Positions 23,355-32,402 of a stretch of 32,586 bases of DNA are shown in pieces. The notes under the pieces are model-generated. The model made no database searches. It was not told where the DNA came from and was given only the letters and a program-made list of their open reading frames with translations. The stretch comes from Euryarchaeota archaeon UBA23. GTDB taxonomy: Archaea; Thermoplasmatota; Poseidoniia; Poseidoniales; Thalassarchaeaceae. Where the stretch lies: NCBI GenBank assembly GCA_002498725.1, contig DAIJ01000041.1, positions 1 to 32,586 on the forward strand, given 5' to 3'. Numbering within the stretch: position 1 is the first letter of the stretch; the number at the start of each line of letters is the position of its first letter. The position numbers were made by a program, and so were the translations under genes.

Positions 23355-26300
23355 TCAACTTAAAATCGCGATATCTAAAAGCCTTGGTTCTGGCATACCC
23401 TCTCTGGCCTCTGCTATTGCCAAAACTTCCATTTTTGCACCCGCCATAGTGGTCACAAATGGAATATTTAGTTCAACAGCGAGTCTCCGCATCATATTTC
23501 CATCTAGAACAGCACCACCTGTATTACGAGGGGTGTTAATGATGAGGTTTATCTTTCCTTGACGCATTAAATCAAGCGCGTCGGGAGTAAGTCCTTCTGC
23601 AATTCTATAGCAGGTATTGACATCAATACCACCAGAATCTCGTAGAACATGTGCGGTTCCTCTAGTTGCATATATTTTGAAACCCATATCCTCAAGTTCT
23701 TGCACAAGAGGGATGACATCGTGTTTGTCAGCGTTCTTTACAGTAACATAAACACCACCTTCAGTTGGCACTGGAAGTTCAGTTGCTAGACGTGCTTTTA
23801 GATAAGCTGCTGAGGCTCTGGCATGACTCCCCATCACTTCACCTGTACTCTTCATCTCAGGGCCTGGTGCTGGATCTAATCCTCTTAATTTGATGAAAGG
23901 AAATACTGGGGCTTTAACACACACTGCTTCTTTTTGTGGTTCAGGGATTTTTAGATCCGCGATTTTTTCTCCTAAAGAAAGACGAGCTGCAATTCTTGCT
24001 AGAGGGACCCCCGTGGCCTTAGCAACAAAAGGGAAAGTTCGCGAACCTCTAGGATTTACTTCTAATACGTACAGGGTTTCACCACGGATTGCATACTGTA
24101 TATTGAAACAACCCCTAACTCCTAATTCAACACCAATTTTTCTCGTCCACTCCTCGACCTCGGCCAAGATCTTCTTAGAAATATTCTGAGGAGGGATGAA
24201 ACAAGTAGAGTCACCTGAATGAATTCCAGCCTCTTCCAGATGCTCCATTATTGCCCCAATAAGAACCTCTTCACCGTCACAAACCGCATCAACGTCAAGC
24301 TCAATGGCATTTCCAAGATATTCATCTACAAGTAAAGGGCGATCTGGAGATAAGAACGCCTCTTCCATGTAAGCATCAAGTTGCCGGTTATTGGAAAGAA
24401 TCTCCATACCTCTTCCTCCTAGGACATAGGATGGCCTAATTAAAACTGGATAACCTATTTCCGATACGGCATCGCGAACACCTTCAGGAGTAGATGCAGT
24501 TGCTCCATTTGGCATTCTCAATCCAATACGCGCAGAGAAATCCTCAAATCTTTGACGATCGCTGGCCTCATCAACTGCTTCAGGAGTAGTTCCTTCCATA
24601 ACTAAATCTAGACCAAGAGAAGAAAGATGAGGTAATCTATTCGACATAGGAAGAGCAAGATTTATTGCAGTTTGACCACCAAATTGTAAAAGAAGACCAT
24701 GAGCATTTTCTCTCAATAAAATTTCACTTGTATGCTCTAAAGTCAATGGATCAAAATAAAGACGATCACTTGTATCAAAATCGGTAGAAACTGTTTCAGG
24801 GTTGTTATTGATTATTATCGCCTCATGACCAAGATCACGTATTGCTCCAACCGCGTGTACACAACCATAATCAAATTCTATACCCTGTCCAATTCTAATT
24901 GGGCCACTACCAACAACGACTATTCTACGCTTTATTGATTCAAATACACCAGGGACGTGATCTATACCATTCGGTGCAGAACCTCCTTCATAGGTTGCAT
25001 AATAGTATGGAGTTACTGCTGCAAATTCAGCAGCGCATGAATCTACCATTCTAAATCGAGGATGTATTGAGAGATCATGTCTGCGATTCATTACTGCGTC
25101 CTCGTTTTCTCCATTGGATAAAGATTTGAAACCACCTGGAGGAAAGCCTGCTAGTGCATCAGCAATATGTAGATCTGTAAATCCCATACCCTTCCAACGA
25201 CGCATCTCAATTTCTGGTATACTGGAAGGTTTCATCCCTAGTTCTCCTGCAGCACGCATTTCAGTTTCTATAGCCACAATCTTCTCAAATCGATGTAAGA
25301 ACCATCTTGTGATCCCTCCTGAAAGATCTCTTACATCTTCAATTGAATATCCGCGCCTAAATGACTCAATGAGCGCAGACATACGTCTGTCGCTAGGAAT
25401 TCTTAACCAATCTTCAAGTAAAGCCTCTGGTAAAGGTTGACGCGCTCTGTCATCCATAGTTTCCCCTCCTGATGCATCAGCCATGGTAAGAGGTCTCGGA
25501 TGCGGTTGACCATACTCGAGGCTGGCCCATGCCTTCAGAAAAGCCTCTTCGAATGATCTGCCTATAGCCATAACCTCTCCAGTCGATTTCATTGACGTCC
25601 CTATTGTACGATCAGCAGTTCTAAACTTGTCAAACGGCCACCTTGGAATTTTAACGACACAATAATCGAGAGTTGGTTCGAATGCTGCTGTAGTGCCCTC
25701 TCCTGTTATTGGATTTGGTAATTCATCAAGAGTATAACCTACTGCTATAAGGGCAGCCATTCTTGCTATAGGATAGCCTGTTGCCTTACTAGCTAAAGCA
25801 GAAGATCTTGAAACCCGAGGATTTACTTCTATGACTCTATATTCTCCAGTGGATTGTTCAACAGCAAATTGAACATTACAACCCCCCTTAATATTCAGTC
25901 TACGAATCAATTTTAAAGCAGCATCACGAAGCATTTGATGATCTCTATCTGATAGTGTCTGTTGAGGAGCAACAACCACAGATTCTCCTGTGTGAACTCC
26001 CATTGGGTCAATATTCTCCATGGTACAAACGATAATTGAATTGTCTGCAGAATCTCGCATAACTTCATATTCATGCTCCTGCCAGCCAAGAATACTTTCT
26101 TCAATTAGCACTTGACCGATGGCTGAATGCAAAATTCCTTGACTAGCTATCTCAACTAATTGACCCATATTATGAGCAGTTCCACCTCCCAAACCACCAA
26201 GTGTGAAGGCTGGACGTATCAGTAAAGGGAAACCACCCAAAGTATCTGCTGCTGCCATAACGGCATCTATCGAATCACAGGCTATGGCTTTACAAACAGG

Positions 26301-26723
26301 CAAGTCAATTTCTTCACAAACTTGCTTGAATAGGTCTCGATCCTCTGCCTCATCTATTGAAACAAGATCACAACCAATTAACTCTACACCCAACTCATCT
26401 AGACTACCGTTGTGAGCTAATGCTGAAGCGATATTTAGTGCTGTTTGGCCACCCATTCCAGCAAGTATGGCATCCGGTTTTTCTATCTCAAGGATTCTTC
26501 TTACGACTTCAGGCAATAATGGTTCAATGTATATCTTATCGGCCATTTCGGGGTCATTTTGAATTGTTGCAGGATTGGAATTTATCAGAATAACCTCATA
26601 TCCATCTGCTCGAAGAGCACGACATGCTTGACTGCCTGAGAAATCAAATTCAGCAGCCTGTCCAATTCTGATTGGGCCACTACCTAGAATAACAATCCTT
26701 TCCAGATCGTTTCTACGTGGCAT
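23355..26723 (-). CDS. carB: Carbamoyl-phosphate synthase large subunit
   Basis: CarB makes carbamoyl phosphate from bicarbonate, ammonia (from CarA) and two ATP, for pyrimidine and arginine synthesis. The 1122 residues show the duplicated structure. The first half (about 1-400) begins with IVILGSGPIRIGQAAEFDFSG, and the second, near residue 600, with the matching IVVVGSGPIRIGQGIEFDYG. Each half has an ATP-grasp domain (IRPAFTLGGLGGG and IRPSYVLGGRGME). A helical oligomerisation region lies between them (about 420-560). The C-terminal MGS-like allosteric domain (about 990-1122) carries VYVTVKNADKHDVIPL. The extra length lies mainly in the linker region near 440-600. The ATG overlaps the carA TAA by 1 nt. 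Confidence 0.97.
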   Translation of the reverse strand: MPRRNDLERIVILGSGPIRIGQAAEFDFSGSQACRALRADGYEVILINSNPATIQNDPEMADKIYIEPLLPEVVRRILEIEKPDAILAGMGGQTALNIASALAHNGSLDELGVELIGCDLVSIDEAEDRDLFKQVCEEIDLPVCKAIACDSIDAVMAAADTLGGFPLLIRPAFTLGGLGGGTAHNMGQLVEIASQGILHSAIGQVLIEESILGWQEHEYEVMRDSADNSIIVCTMENIDPMGVHTGESVVVAPQQTLSDRDHQMLRDAALKLIRRLNIKGGCNVQFAVEQSTGEYRVIEVNPRVSRSSALASKATGYPIARMAALIAVGYTLDELPNPITGEGTTAAFEPTLDYCVVKIPRWPFDKFRTADRTIGTSMKSTGEVMAIGRSFEEAFLKAWASLEYGQPHPRPLTMADASGGETMDDRARQPLPEALLEDWLRIPSDRRMSALIESFRRGYSIEDVRDLSGGITRWFLHRFEKIVAIETEMRAAGELGMKPSSIPEIEMRRWKGMGFTDLHIADALAGFPPGGFKSLSNGENEDAVMNRRHDLSIHPRFRMVDSCAAEFAAVTPYYYATYEGGSAPNGIDHVPGVFESIKRRIVVVGSGPIRIGQGIEFDYGCVHAVGAIRDLGHEAIIINNNPETVSTDFDTSDRLYFDPLTLEHTSEILLRENAHGLLLQFGGQTAINLALPMSNRLPHLSSLGLDLVMEGTTPEAVDEASDRQRFEDFSARIGLRMPNGATASTPEGVRDAVSEIGYPVLIRPSYVLGGRGMEILSNNRQLDAYMEEAFLSPDRPLLVDEYLGNAIELDVDAVCDGEEVLIGAIMEHLEEAGIHSGDSTCFIPPQNISKKILAEVEEWTRKIGVELGVRGCFNIQYAIRGETLYVLEVNPRGSRTFPFVAKATGVPLARIAARLSLGEKIADLKIPEPQKEAVCVKAPVFPFIKLRGLDPAPGPEMKSTGEVMGSHARASAAYLKARLATELPVPTEGGVYVTVKNADKHDVIPLVQELEDMGFKIYATRGTAHVLRDSGGIDVNTCYRIAEGLTPDALDLMRQGKINLIINTPRNTGGAVLDGNMMRRLAVELNIPFVTTMAGAKMEVLAIAEAREGMPEPRLLDIAILS

Positions 26724-28045
26724 TAATTTCCACCTCTTGAACGAATAGGTATTCCTGCAATATTATCTTCTACCATCGATGCAAAACGATCGAACAACGG
26801 CGATGCATCATGTGGCCCAGGGCATGCTTCTGGATGATATTGTATGGTAAAAGCGCGTTTACCAATTAGATCCAGACCCTCAACAGTTCTATCATTAGCA
26901 TTGACATGTCTGACTTTGAAAGGTGCTTCTAGCTGATTACTCCCCCTGTCTGAACATGAACCACTAGGATGAGGGGCTAACATTCCTTTATCTGGATCTT
27001 CGACTGCAAATCCATGGTTTTGGCTTGTAATATAAACACGTCCAGATTCAAGATCTACAACTGGTTGATTCGCACCTCTATGACCATATCTTAATTTGTA
27101 GGTTCTAAGTCCTGCGGCTAAACCCATTAATTGATGTCCTAAGCAGATCCCCATAACTGGGATGTCTGCTCTAACTGCGGCTGCTAAAGTATTTCTAGCG
27201 GTAGATGCGGCTCCAGAATGAGCAGGATCACCTGGGCCATTAGAGGCGAAGAAAGCATCTGGATTCCATTCTAGAATTGTAGAGAAGGGAGTTGTGGCTG
27301 GACACCAATATACTTCAAAGCGTGTACATAACTCACGAAGAATGTTATATTTCACACCACAATCTATTGCTGCTAATCTAGGTAATGGTTTGCCATCTTT
27401 ATCCTTAGCTCCAGGATTAATTACTATCGCTTCATCACGAGTGACTTCGGCAACTAAATCTTCAGAATCTGGAGAAATCATTTGATCTAATCTGATAAGC
27501 ATCTCCTTCTCCTTATCTGCAGGCCCAAATATACACAGCACAGTTCCATGTTCTCGGACTCTTCGTGTCAATTCACGTGTATCTACGCCCTGAATCCCAG
27601 GGACTCCATGTGAAAAAAGAAGATCATGCACACTGCCAATTGAATCTCTGTGGTCTGGATTAATCATTAATTCTCTACAAACAACACCTCTAGGCCAAAC
27701 TTTTGATGATTCTGAGACCCCTCTATGAATACCATAATTACCAAGTAGTGGCCAAGTAAATGTCAGAATTTGGCCCACAAAAGAAGGATCAGTAAGGCTC
27801 TCTTGATAACCAGTCATTCCTGTTGTAAAGACTAATTCCCCTTCCGCTATGGAAGATGCACCAAATAGTTCTCCTTGGTACCTTGTACCATCTGCAAGGA
27901 GTAACAATCCATTAATTCTTGAAGGCGGTTCTAGGTCTTGATAATCAACTAAAATATCAGCAGCATCGGGAAAAATTGGAGGGCTCTCAGACCCTGAAAC
28001 ACCTAGGTCGGGAATGAAGCCCCCGGCAGGAGCATTACCCGACAT
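26723..28045 (-). CDS. carA: Carbamoyl-phosphate synthase small subunit (glutamine amidotransferase)
   Basis: CarA hydrolyses glutamine and channels ammonia to CarB. The class I amidotransferase triad is visible: C301 in MGICLGHQ, and H404 and E406 in QYHPEA. The N-terminal CarA domain includes TGMTGYQESLTDPSFVGQIL and GVPGIQGVDTRELTRRVREHG. At 440 residues it exceeds the usual 360-390. About 43 residues of Pro/Ser/Asp-rich sequence precede the first conserved strand (LLLLADGTRYQGELFG). A TTG at codon 46 could be an alternative start. The ATG at 28045 is the only ATG ahead of the domain. A 15-nt palindrome sits 10-24 nt upstream, at the expected promoter position. It is first in the transcript with carB and the FUN14-like gene. 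Confidence 0.96.
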   Translation of the reverse strand: MSGNAPAGGFIPDLGVSGSESPPIFPDAADILVDYQDLEPPSRINGLLLLADGTRYQGELFGASSIAEGELVFTTGMTGYQESLTDPSFVGQILTFTWPLLGNYGIHRGVSESSKVWPRGVVCRELMINPDHRDSIGSVHDLLFSHGVPGIQGVDTRELTRRVREHGTVLCIFGPADKEKEMLIRLDQMISPDSEDLVAEVTRDEAIVINPGAKDKDGKPLPRLAAIDCGVKYNILRELCTRFEVYWCPATTPFSTILEWNPDAFFASNGPGDPAHSGAASTARNTLAAAVRADIPVMGICLGHQLMGLAAGLRTYKLRYGHRGANQPVVDLESGRVYITSQNHGFAVEDPDKGMLAPHPSGSCSDRGSNQLEAPFKVRHVNANDRTVEGLDLIGKRAFTIQYHPEACPGPHDASPLFDRFASMVEDNIAGIPIRSRGGN

Positions 28046-28054
28046 CAGCGATGC

Positions 28055-28069
28055 TGTCTAAACTAGACA
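28055..28069. promoter_or_regulatory. Palindromic operator-like site before carA
   Basis: TGTCTA-AAC-TAGACA is a perfect 6-bp inverted repeat with a 3-nt centre. It starts 10 nt before the carA ATG, between an AT-rich TATA-like stretch (28071-28079 on the minus strand) and the start codon. This is the classic place for a repressor to block archaeal RNA polymerase. It lies in the 43-nt gap between the trm56 stop and carA. Confidence 0.5.
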
Positions 28070-28088
28070 CTTAATCATTGACAATAGG

Positions 28089-28649
28089 TCATTCGTCTTC
28101 TAAGTTCAAAACTCTCTTGCCAAACTCACTAGGCACTATTCTTATTTCTCCACCTGAAAAATGATTTTCAGCAACTTCACCTATCATTGATTGAAGGAAA
28201 ATACCAAGTGCAGAAACTTCAGAATGTGGTTGATTTCCAATTGAAATATTGTAATCAGCAAGATTGAACACCTCCCTCGGAACTTTAGTTCCACCTACCA
28301 CTATTACAATTGGCCTATCGCGCCTTATTTCGCTAACCATTTTTCTCCAATTCTCCCCATACATCGTCAAATGAATAATGATACCTGGTTTACCATCACC
28401 TGCATCTTTAGAAAACTGACGAAGGAAACTAAGTGGGCTAGATTCGTGTCGGCAATCAAAATCTCCTCCAAAACGTTCAGTTACTGAATTCCATGTTTCA
28501 AGTGCTGATTCATCATGATCTCCTGCCAGAATAATTTCATTGGCACCTAATGCTCTTGCTGTCAATCCTAGGTGACTTGTAAGTCTTTTATCTCTCTCAC
28601 GTCTATGTCCAAGACGAAGGACTGAGACTCGAGGGGGTAGGTCACTCAT
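28089..28649 (-). CDS. tRNA (cytidine-56-2'-O)-methyltransferase, aTrm56
   Basis: Trm56 is an archaea-specific SPOUT enzyme that methylates C56 in the T-loop of tRNAs. The 186 residues begin with the diagnostic VLRLGHRRERDKRLTSHLGLTARALGA, followed by IIHLTMYG, IVVVGGTKVP (the knot and SAM loop) and YNISIGNQPHSEVSALG. The ATG at 28649 is chosen because the family starts within ten residues of VSVLRLGHR; ATGs at 28682 and 28676 overlap the upstream gene. It begins 4 nt after the membrane-protein stop, so the two genes are one transcript. With tRNA-Leu, ArgRS and LysRS it adds to the translation genes in the window. Confidence 0.92.
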   Translation of the reverse strand: MSDLPPRVSVLRLGHRRERDKRLTSHLGLTARALGANEIILAGDHDESALETWNSVTERFGGDFDCRHESSPLSFLRQFSKDAGDGKPGIIIHLTMYGENWRKMVSEIRRDRPIVIVVGGTKVPREVFNLADYNISIGNQPHSEVSALGIFLQSMIGEVAENHFSGGEIRIVPSEFGKRVLNLEDE

Positions 28650-28653
28650 GAGA

Positions 28654-29322
28654 TCAGGCAAGTGGTATGCCTTCATCAGCATGACCCTCTTCAGAGGATG
28701 TATTCATTGTAGGTATCATCTCAACTGGCATATGGATCATTTGAGTACGAACCCACTGTAAAAGTACTGCATCTATGAATAAACGGGCAGAATAATGAAT
28801 CATAGTAGCTAGTGCTAATAGTCTTCCAGATGCAACCATTGCAGATTGCATATCTACATCATCAGTAAGTAGTGCAAATCCAATTGGCTCCAATATATAA
28901 TAAATGGCAAGAATTACTAGAAGACCACTGATATTAGACATTGAGGCAAGACCTCTCTCTCGACCAATTGACCAAATTGTTGTGGCTACAAATACTAATG
29001 CTGGTATCATTAATGCTAGTTCAGAAAATTCTAATTCACCCAACATAGATAACGGTAAATCCTCATCTCCGAGACTTGAAGCACCTTTGTTAACAGAAAT
29101 CCACCAGAATAATCCAGCCATCATCAATAGCACTCCAGAAAGCCAGCCGCGATTGGTTATCATATCACGAATCTCGTGCCTATCATTTGGTTGTAAACGT
29201 TGTAAAATAGATTCCATTAATTCTAGAGATTCATTTGATGGAAGTTCTTCTTTTGCGGATGAAGCGACACCCGTAACTGATGTTTTTACAGTAGCGTCAG
29301 AAGTGTCCTCGCCTATAACCAT
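28654..29322 (-). CDS. Hypothetical four-helix membrane protein
   Basis: I do not recognise the family. The 222 residues have an acidic, Ser/Thr-rich N-terminus (1-57) predicted to be soluble, then four hydrophobic segments: about 59-77, 101-119, 131-152 and 162-190. The tail is Met-rich, acidic and soluble. The loop between helices 1 and 2 is acidic (SSLGDEDLP). The ATG lies 30 nt from a TATA-like element shared with the divergent folP gene, implying a leaderless start. It is first in a two-gene unit with trm56. No functional residues are evident. Confidence 0.72.
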   Translation of the reverse strand: MVIGEDTSDATVKTSVTGVASSAKEELPSNESLELMESILQRLQPNDRHEIRDMITNRGWLSGVLLMMAGLFWWISVNKGASSLGDEDLPLSMLGELEFSELALMIPALVFVATTIWSIGRERGLASMSNISGLLVILAIYYILEPIGFALLTDDVDMQSAMVASGRLLALATMIHYSARLFIDAVLLQWVRTQMIHMPVEMIPTMNTSSEEGHADEGIPLA

Positions 29323-29344
29323 CGGGGGATTGCCTCTCCGTCAC

Positions 29345-29354
29345 ATCATAAAGG
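29345..29354. promoter_or_regulatory. Shared bidirectional TATA-like element of folP and the membrane-protein/trm56 unit
   Basis: ATCATAAAGG reads as ATAAAG on the plus strand, starting 30 nt before the folP ATG (29378). It reads as TTTATG on the minus strand, starting 30 nt before the ATG at 29322. Both distances fit leaderless transcription from a single element in the 55-nt gap between the two starts. Confidence 0.5.
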
Positions 29355-29377
29355 GTACGTCTGATGCAAGGGATGAA

Positions 29378-30211
29378 ATGGCCGACTCTGGACGATTGGC
29401 GAAAAGCCAAAACAACGGTTTTCCGAGTATAATGGGTATTCTGAATGTCACTCCTGACTCATTTTTTGAAGATTCCAGAGTTAATTCAATAGAGAATGCA
29501 TTGCTAAGGACAGAAGAAATGATCGGCGACGGTGCAGAATGGTTAGACATAGGTGGAGAATCTACAAGGCCTGGTGCGATTCCAGTAGATCCTGATGAAG
29601 AATTAGAACGAGTTATTCCTATAATTAAAGCAATTAGAAACAAATTCCCAGAAATAGGTCTATCAATCGATACGAGAAGAGCAAGTGTAGCAAAAGATGC
29701 TGTAGATGCAGGAGTGGATATGGTGAATGATGTTAGTGGATTATCTGATCCGGAAATGAGTGAAGTTGTGATAAAAAACAATTTGTCTATTTGTATAATG
29801 CACATGCAAGGTCTTCCAAACAACATGCAAAATAATCCAAATTACAACGATGTGGTAAGTGAGGTTAGAAAATTCTTGACTGACGCCACTAATTCTTTAC
29901 TTGAAAATGGTTTACCTTCAGAAAAAATTATTGTGGACCCAGGAATCGGATTTGGAAAGACACTACAGCATAATATTGCTCTACTTTCTTCAGGAAGAAG
30001 AATTGTTCCTGAGGAAAATATGAATCTGATGTGGGGGGTTAGCAGAAAGACAATGTTTGAACATCTATTGTCAAGAGAAAGAGTTGAAGATAGGCTTTCT
30101 GGTACTTTAGGCATTGCAGCAATGGCACCCGATAAAGGGGTCGACATCATCAGGGTGCACGATGTGCGTGAGCATGTTGACCTGTATACTGCGATGCGTG
30201 CAATAGAATGA
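29378..30211 (+). CDS. folP: Dihydropteroate synthase
   Basis: DHPS condenses 6-hydroxymethyl-dihydropterin diphosphate with p-aminobenzoate (or a related aryl amine). The 277 residues carry MGILNVTPDSFFEDSR (pyrophosphate loop), DIGGESTRPGA, LSIDTRRASVAKDAVDAGVD, VNDVSGL, the MHMQG loop, VDPGIGFGKT and GVSRKT, with RVHDVREH closing the TIM barrel. The frame is open far upstream, but that part overlaps the divergent membrane-protein gene. The ATG at 29378 gives the usual length and has a TATA-like box 30 nt upstream; TTG 29330 is an alternative. With folB and folM elsewhere in the window it supports folate, or a folate-like pterin, as the C1 carrier. Confidence 0.93.
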   Translation: MADSGRLAKSQNNGFPSIMGILNVTPDSFFEDSRVNSIENALLRTEEMIGDGAEWLDIGGESTRPGAIPVDPDEELERVIPIIKAIRNKFPEIGLSIDTRRASVAKDAVDAGVDMVNDVSGLSDPEMSEVVIKNNLSICIMHMQGLPNNMQNNPNYNDVVSEVRKFLTDATNSLLENGLPSEKIIVDPGIGFGKTLQHNIALLSSGRRIVPEENMNLMWGVSRKTMFEHLLSRERVEDRLSGTLGIAAMAPDKGVDIIRVHDVREHVDLYTAMRAIE

Positions 30212-30222
30212 GGTGAGTTCCT

Positions 30223-31392
30223 ATGAGAGAGAATTTTGTAGATATTGATGAAAATCTAAGACTTATTGGGACTGCACATATCTCGAGTAAATCTGTAGAT
30301 CTAGTTAAACAACAAATTTCAGAATATAAGCCTGATTTAGTTGCAATTGAACTATGTCAATCAAGACTGAAATCACTAAAAAGTCCTGATGAATTAGGTA
30401 ATGAGGATTTGCTGAAGATCATTAACGAAGGTCGTTCAATGATGATCCTTCTACAATCTGCATTAGCTGTTCAGCAGAGACGCATGGGGCTACAAACTGG
30501 AGAGAGGCCTGGTGCTGAACTTTTGACTGCAATTCAAACCGCTGAAAAAGAAGGAATCGATTATGCATTGATTGACCGAGATGTTGTAATTACTTTGAGG
30601 CGTGCGTGGAGAAAAATGAGTCTCAGAGAGAAATGGCGTGTTCTAAATGCGTTACTCTGGGATGATGATGATGAGATAGAAGAGGAAGATTTCGACATAG
30701 ATAAATTACTTGAAGACTCTGATTTACTCTCAGAATTGATGGATGAGGTCAGGATAGTCGCACCCAACGCGGGAGCTGTTTTGATAGATGAAAGAGATGC
30801 TTATTTAGCCGGTAAAATACAGCAGATACGCGGAAAGGGGAAGATTCTGGCTATAGTTGGTGCAGGACATATCAATGGAATTACTGAGAATCTCGAAATA
30901 GCTCCTATAGAATCTACTTCAAGATTATCTGAGTTATCTAAAGAACCACCAAAGCCAATATGGCCTAAGATAATCGTGTGGGCAATACCTATTTTTCTAG
31001 CCTCTATAGTTAGCTGGTTAGCATATAATGGAGACTTCGCTGCATTGGAAAATACACTCTGGTATTGGCTATTAGCCAATGCAATATTTGCTGGACTAGG
31101 AGTTGCTTTAGCAAGGGGTCATCCACTCTCTGTAATTGTAGGTGCTATTTCATCGCCATTTACTAGTCTAAATCCAACGTTAGCTGCAGGATGGTTTGCA
31201 GGATATACACAACTTAAGGTGACAGCACCCACTGGGAAAGATGCGGCGGAATTTCTAGAATTAAATGATAATCTTGATTTCTGGTCTAATAAAATTAGTC
31301 GAATATTACTAGTTACGACATTTGGAAATTTAGGTTCTGCAATAGGTGCCTGGTTAGCCGGCGGAGTGATTGGCGTCATGCTATTTGGATAA
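30223..31392 (+). CDS. TraB/PrgY-family membrane protein
   Basis: The 389 residues start with LIGTAHISSKSV (the GTAHxS motif, 16-27), followed by VAIELCQSR. ALIDRDVVITLRRAW and RDAYLAGKIQQI come next, then the second hallmark IVGAGHING, all typical of TraB/PrgY/GumN. A highly acidic stretch (DDDDEIEEEDFDIDKLLEDSD) separates the halves. The C-terminal third has about four membrane helices (roughly 246-268, 275-296, 300-325 and 362-388), as in archaeal members. Function in archaea is unknown. The motifs suggest a metal-dependent peptidase-like fold facing the cytoplasm. The Shine-Dalgarno GAGGTGAG overlaps the folP stop. Confidence 0.87.
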   Translation: MRENFVDIDENLRLIGTAHISSKSVDLVKQQISEYKPDLVAIELCQSRLKSLKSPDELGNEDLLKIINEGRSMMILLQSALAVQQRRMGLQTGERPGAELLTAIQTAEKEGIDYALIDRDVVITLRRAWRKMSLREKWRVLNALLWDDDDEIEEEDFDIDKLLEDSDLLSELMDEVRIVAPNAGAVLIDERDAYLAGKIQQIRGKGKILAIVGAGHINGITENLEIAPIESTSRLSELSKEPPKPIWPKIIVWAIPIFLASIVSWLAYNGDFAALENTLWYWLLANAIFAGLGVALARGHPLSVIVGAISSPFTSLNPTLAAGWFAGYTQLKVTAPTGKDAAEFLELNDNLDFWSNKISRILLVTTFGNLGSAIGAWLAGGVIGVMLFG

Positions 31393-31407
31393 TCCGGAGG
31401 GGGATGG

Positions 31408-32385
31408 ATGACAGTATATCGTGGAATTATATTCTCAATAATAATCAGTATTTTTGCTTATTATTGTGATTTCATGATGCAAGAAAATGATGTTTTCAGT
31501 ATTGGATCTAGCACTCTAGCATTCATTATAGGCGCTATTCTAGCACAATTTCTGACCGGTTTAGAAGAAGGAGGTAAATGGATGACTAGTGAATTAATGC
31601 CAGTAGTCATAATTATGCTTGGATTTGGATTGAATCTAGAACTTTTTCTACAACCAGAAATTGGATTCAAAGGAATATTGATCGCATTCATTTCAGCATT
31701 TTCATGTATGTGCTTCTGCTATTTATACGGGACCAGAATCGGACTAGACAAAAGTTCTTCTTTTGCAATGGGTGCAGGAGGCGCTATCTGTGGAAATAGT
31801 GCTGTTTTAGCGGTTTCTGGCCCACTCAGGTTAGAAGAAAAAAATGTTGCTGTTACTCTTTCTGTAGTCAACATAATGGGTTTTCTAACGTTTATATTGG
31901 TTCCAATTTTATCATCCCTTCTTGGATTTTCTGAAATAGATTCTGGAATATGGGCTGGTTCAACAATACATGCTGTCCCACAGGCTGTTGCGGCAGGAGA
32001 ATCAATTGGAGGTGAAGCACTAATTGTTGCTACAGCAGTAAAATTAGCTAGAGTATCTCTTCTAATTCTGATTGTGCCACTAAGTGTATATCTCGGAAAC
32101 AAGATGAATAAGCATGAAACAGAAAATATTGGTGATTTTTCACTACCACTCTTTGTACCCGGGTTCATATCGGCTGCAATTCTTTCAACTTGGTTGATTC
32201 CAGAAAATTTAGCAGAATTAATTGCACAACTTGGCAGTCATTTACTGATACCATTACTGGCAGCAGTAGGGTTCTTCATTAGTAAAGAAAGTCTTACCGA
32301 TATTGGAGGTAAAATGTTGATATTAGGAATATTATCAACATTACTTATGGTCATAATTACTTACTTGTTGCTAATGATTATATAA
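31408..32385 (+). CDS. YeiH/UPF0324-family membrane transporter
   Basis: The 325 residues contain about ten hydrophobic segments. Family marks are LGFGLNLELF, the conserved GAGGAICGNSAVLAVSGPL in the centre, and WAGSTIHAVPQAVAAGESIGGEALIVATAVKLARV, which match the YeiH/UPF0324 putative sulfate-exporter family. An inverted-repeat transporter fold is likely. The substrate is not proven for any close relative I can name. GGAGGGGG directly precedes the ATG, 15 nt after the TraB-family stop, so it shares a transcript with folP and the TraB gene. Confidence 0.83.
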   Translation: MTVYRGIIFSIIISIFAYYCDFMMQENDVFSIGSSTLAFIIGAILAQFLTGLEEGGKWMTSELMPVVIIMLGFGLNLELFLQPEIGFKGILIAFISAFSCMCFCYLYGTRIGLDKSSSFAMGAGGAICGNSAVLAVSGPLRLEEKNVAVTLSVVNIMGFLTFILVPILSSLLGFSEIDSGIWAGSTIHAVPQAVAAGESIGGEALIVATAVKLARVSLLILIVPLSVYLGNKMNKHETENIGDFSLPLFVPGFISAAILSTWLIPENLAELIAQLGSHLLIPLLAAVGFFISKESLTDIGGKMLILGILSTLLMVIITYLLLMII

Positions 32386-32402
32386 TGTATCAGGTGTTTT
32401 TC

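Noticed and set aside
28904..29377. N-terminal extension of the folP reading frame (435 codons in total)
   Set aside because: It is antisense to the divergent membrane-protein gene, has no DHPS features, and a normal-length DHPS begins at ATG 29378 with a TATA-like box.
29341..29826. 161-codon minus-strand frame inside folP
   Set aside because: Antisense shadow of the well-supported DHPS gene.
31719..32168. 149-codon minus-strand frame inside the YeiH-family gene
   Set aside because: Antisense shadow; composition reflects the complement of a hydrophobic membrane protein.
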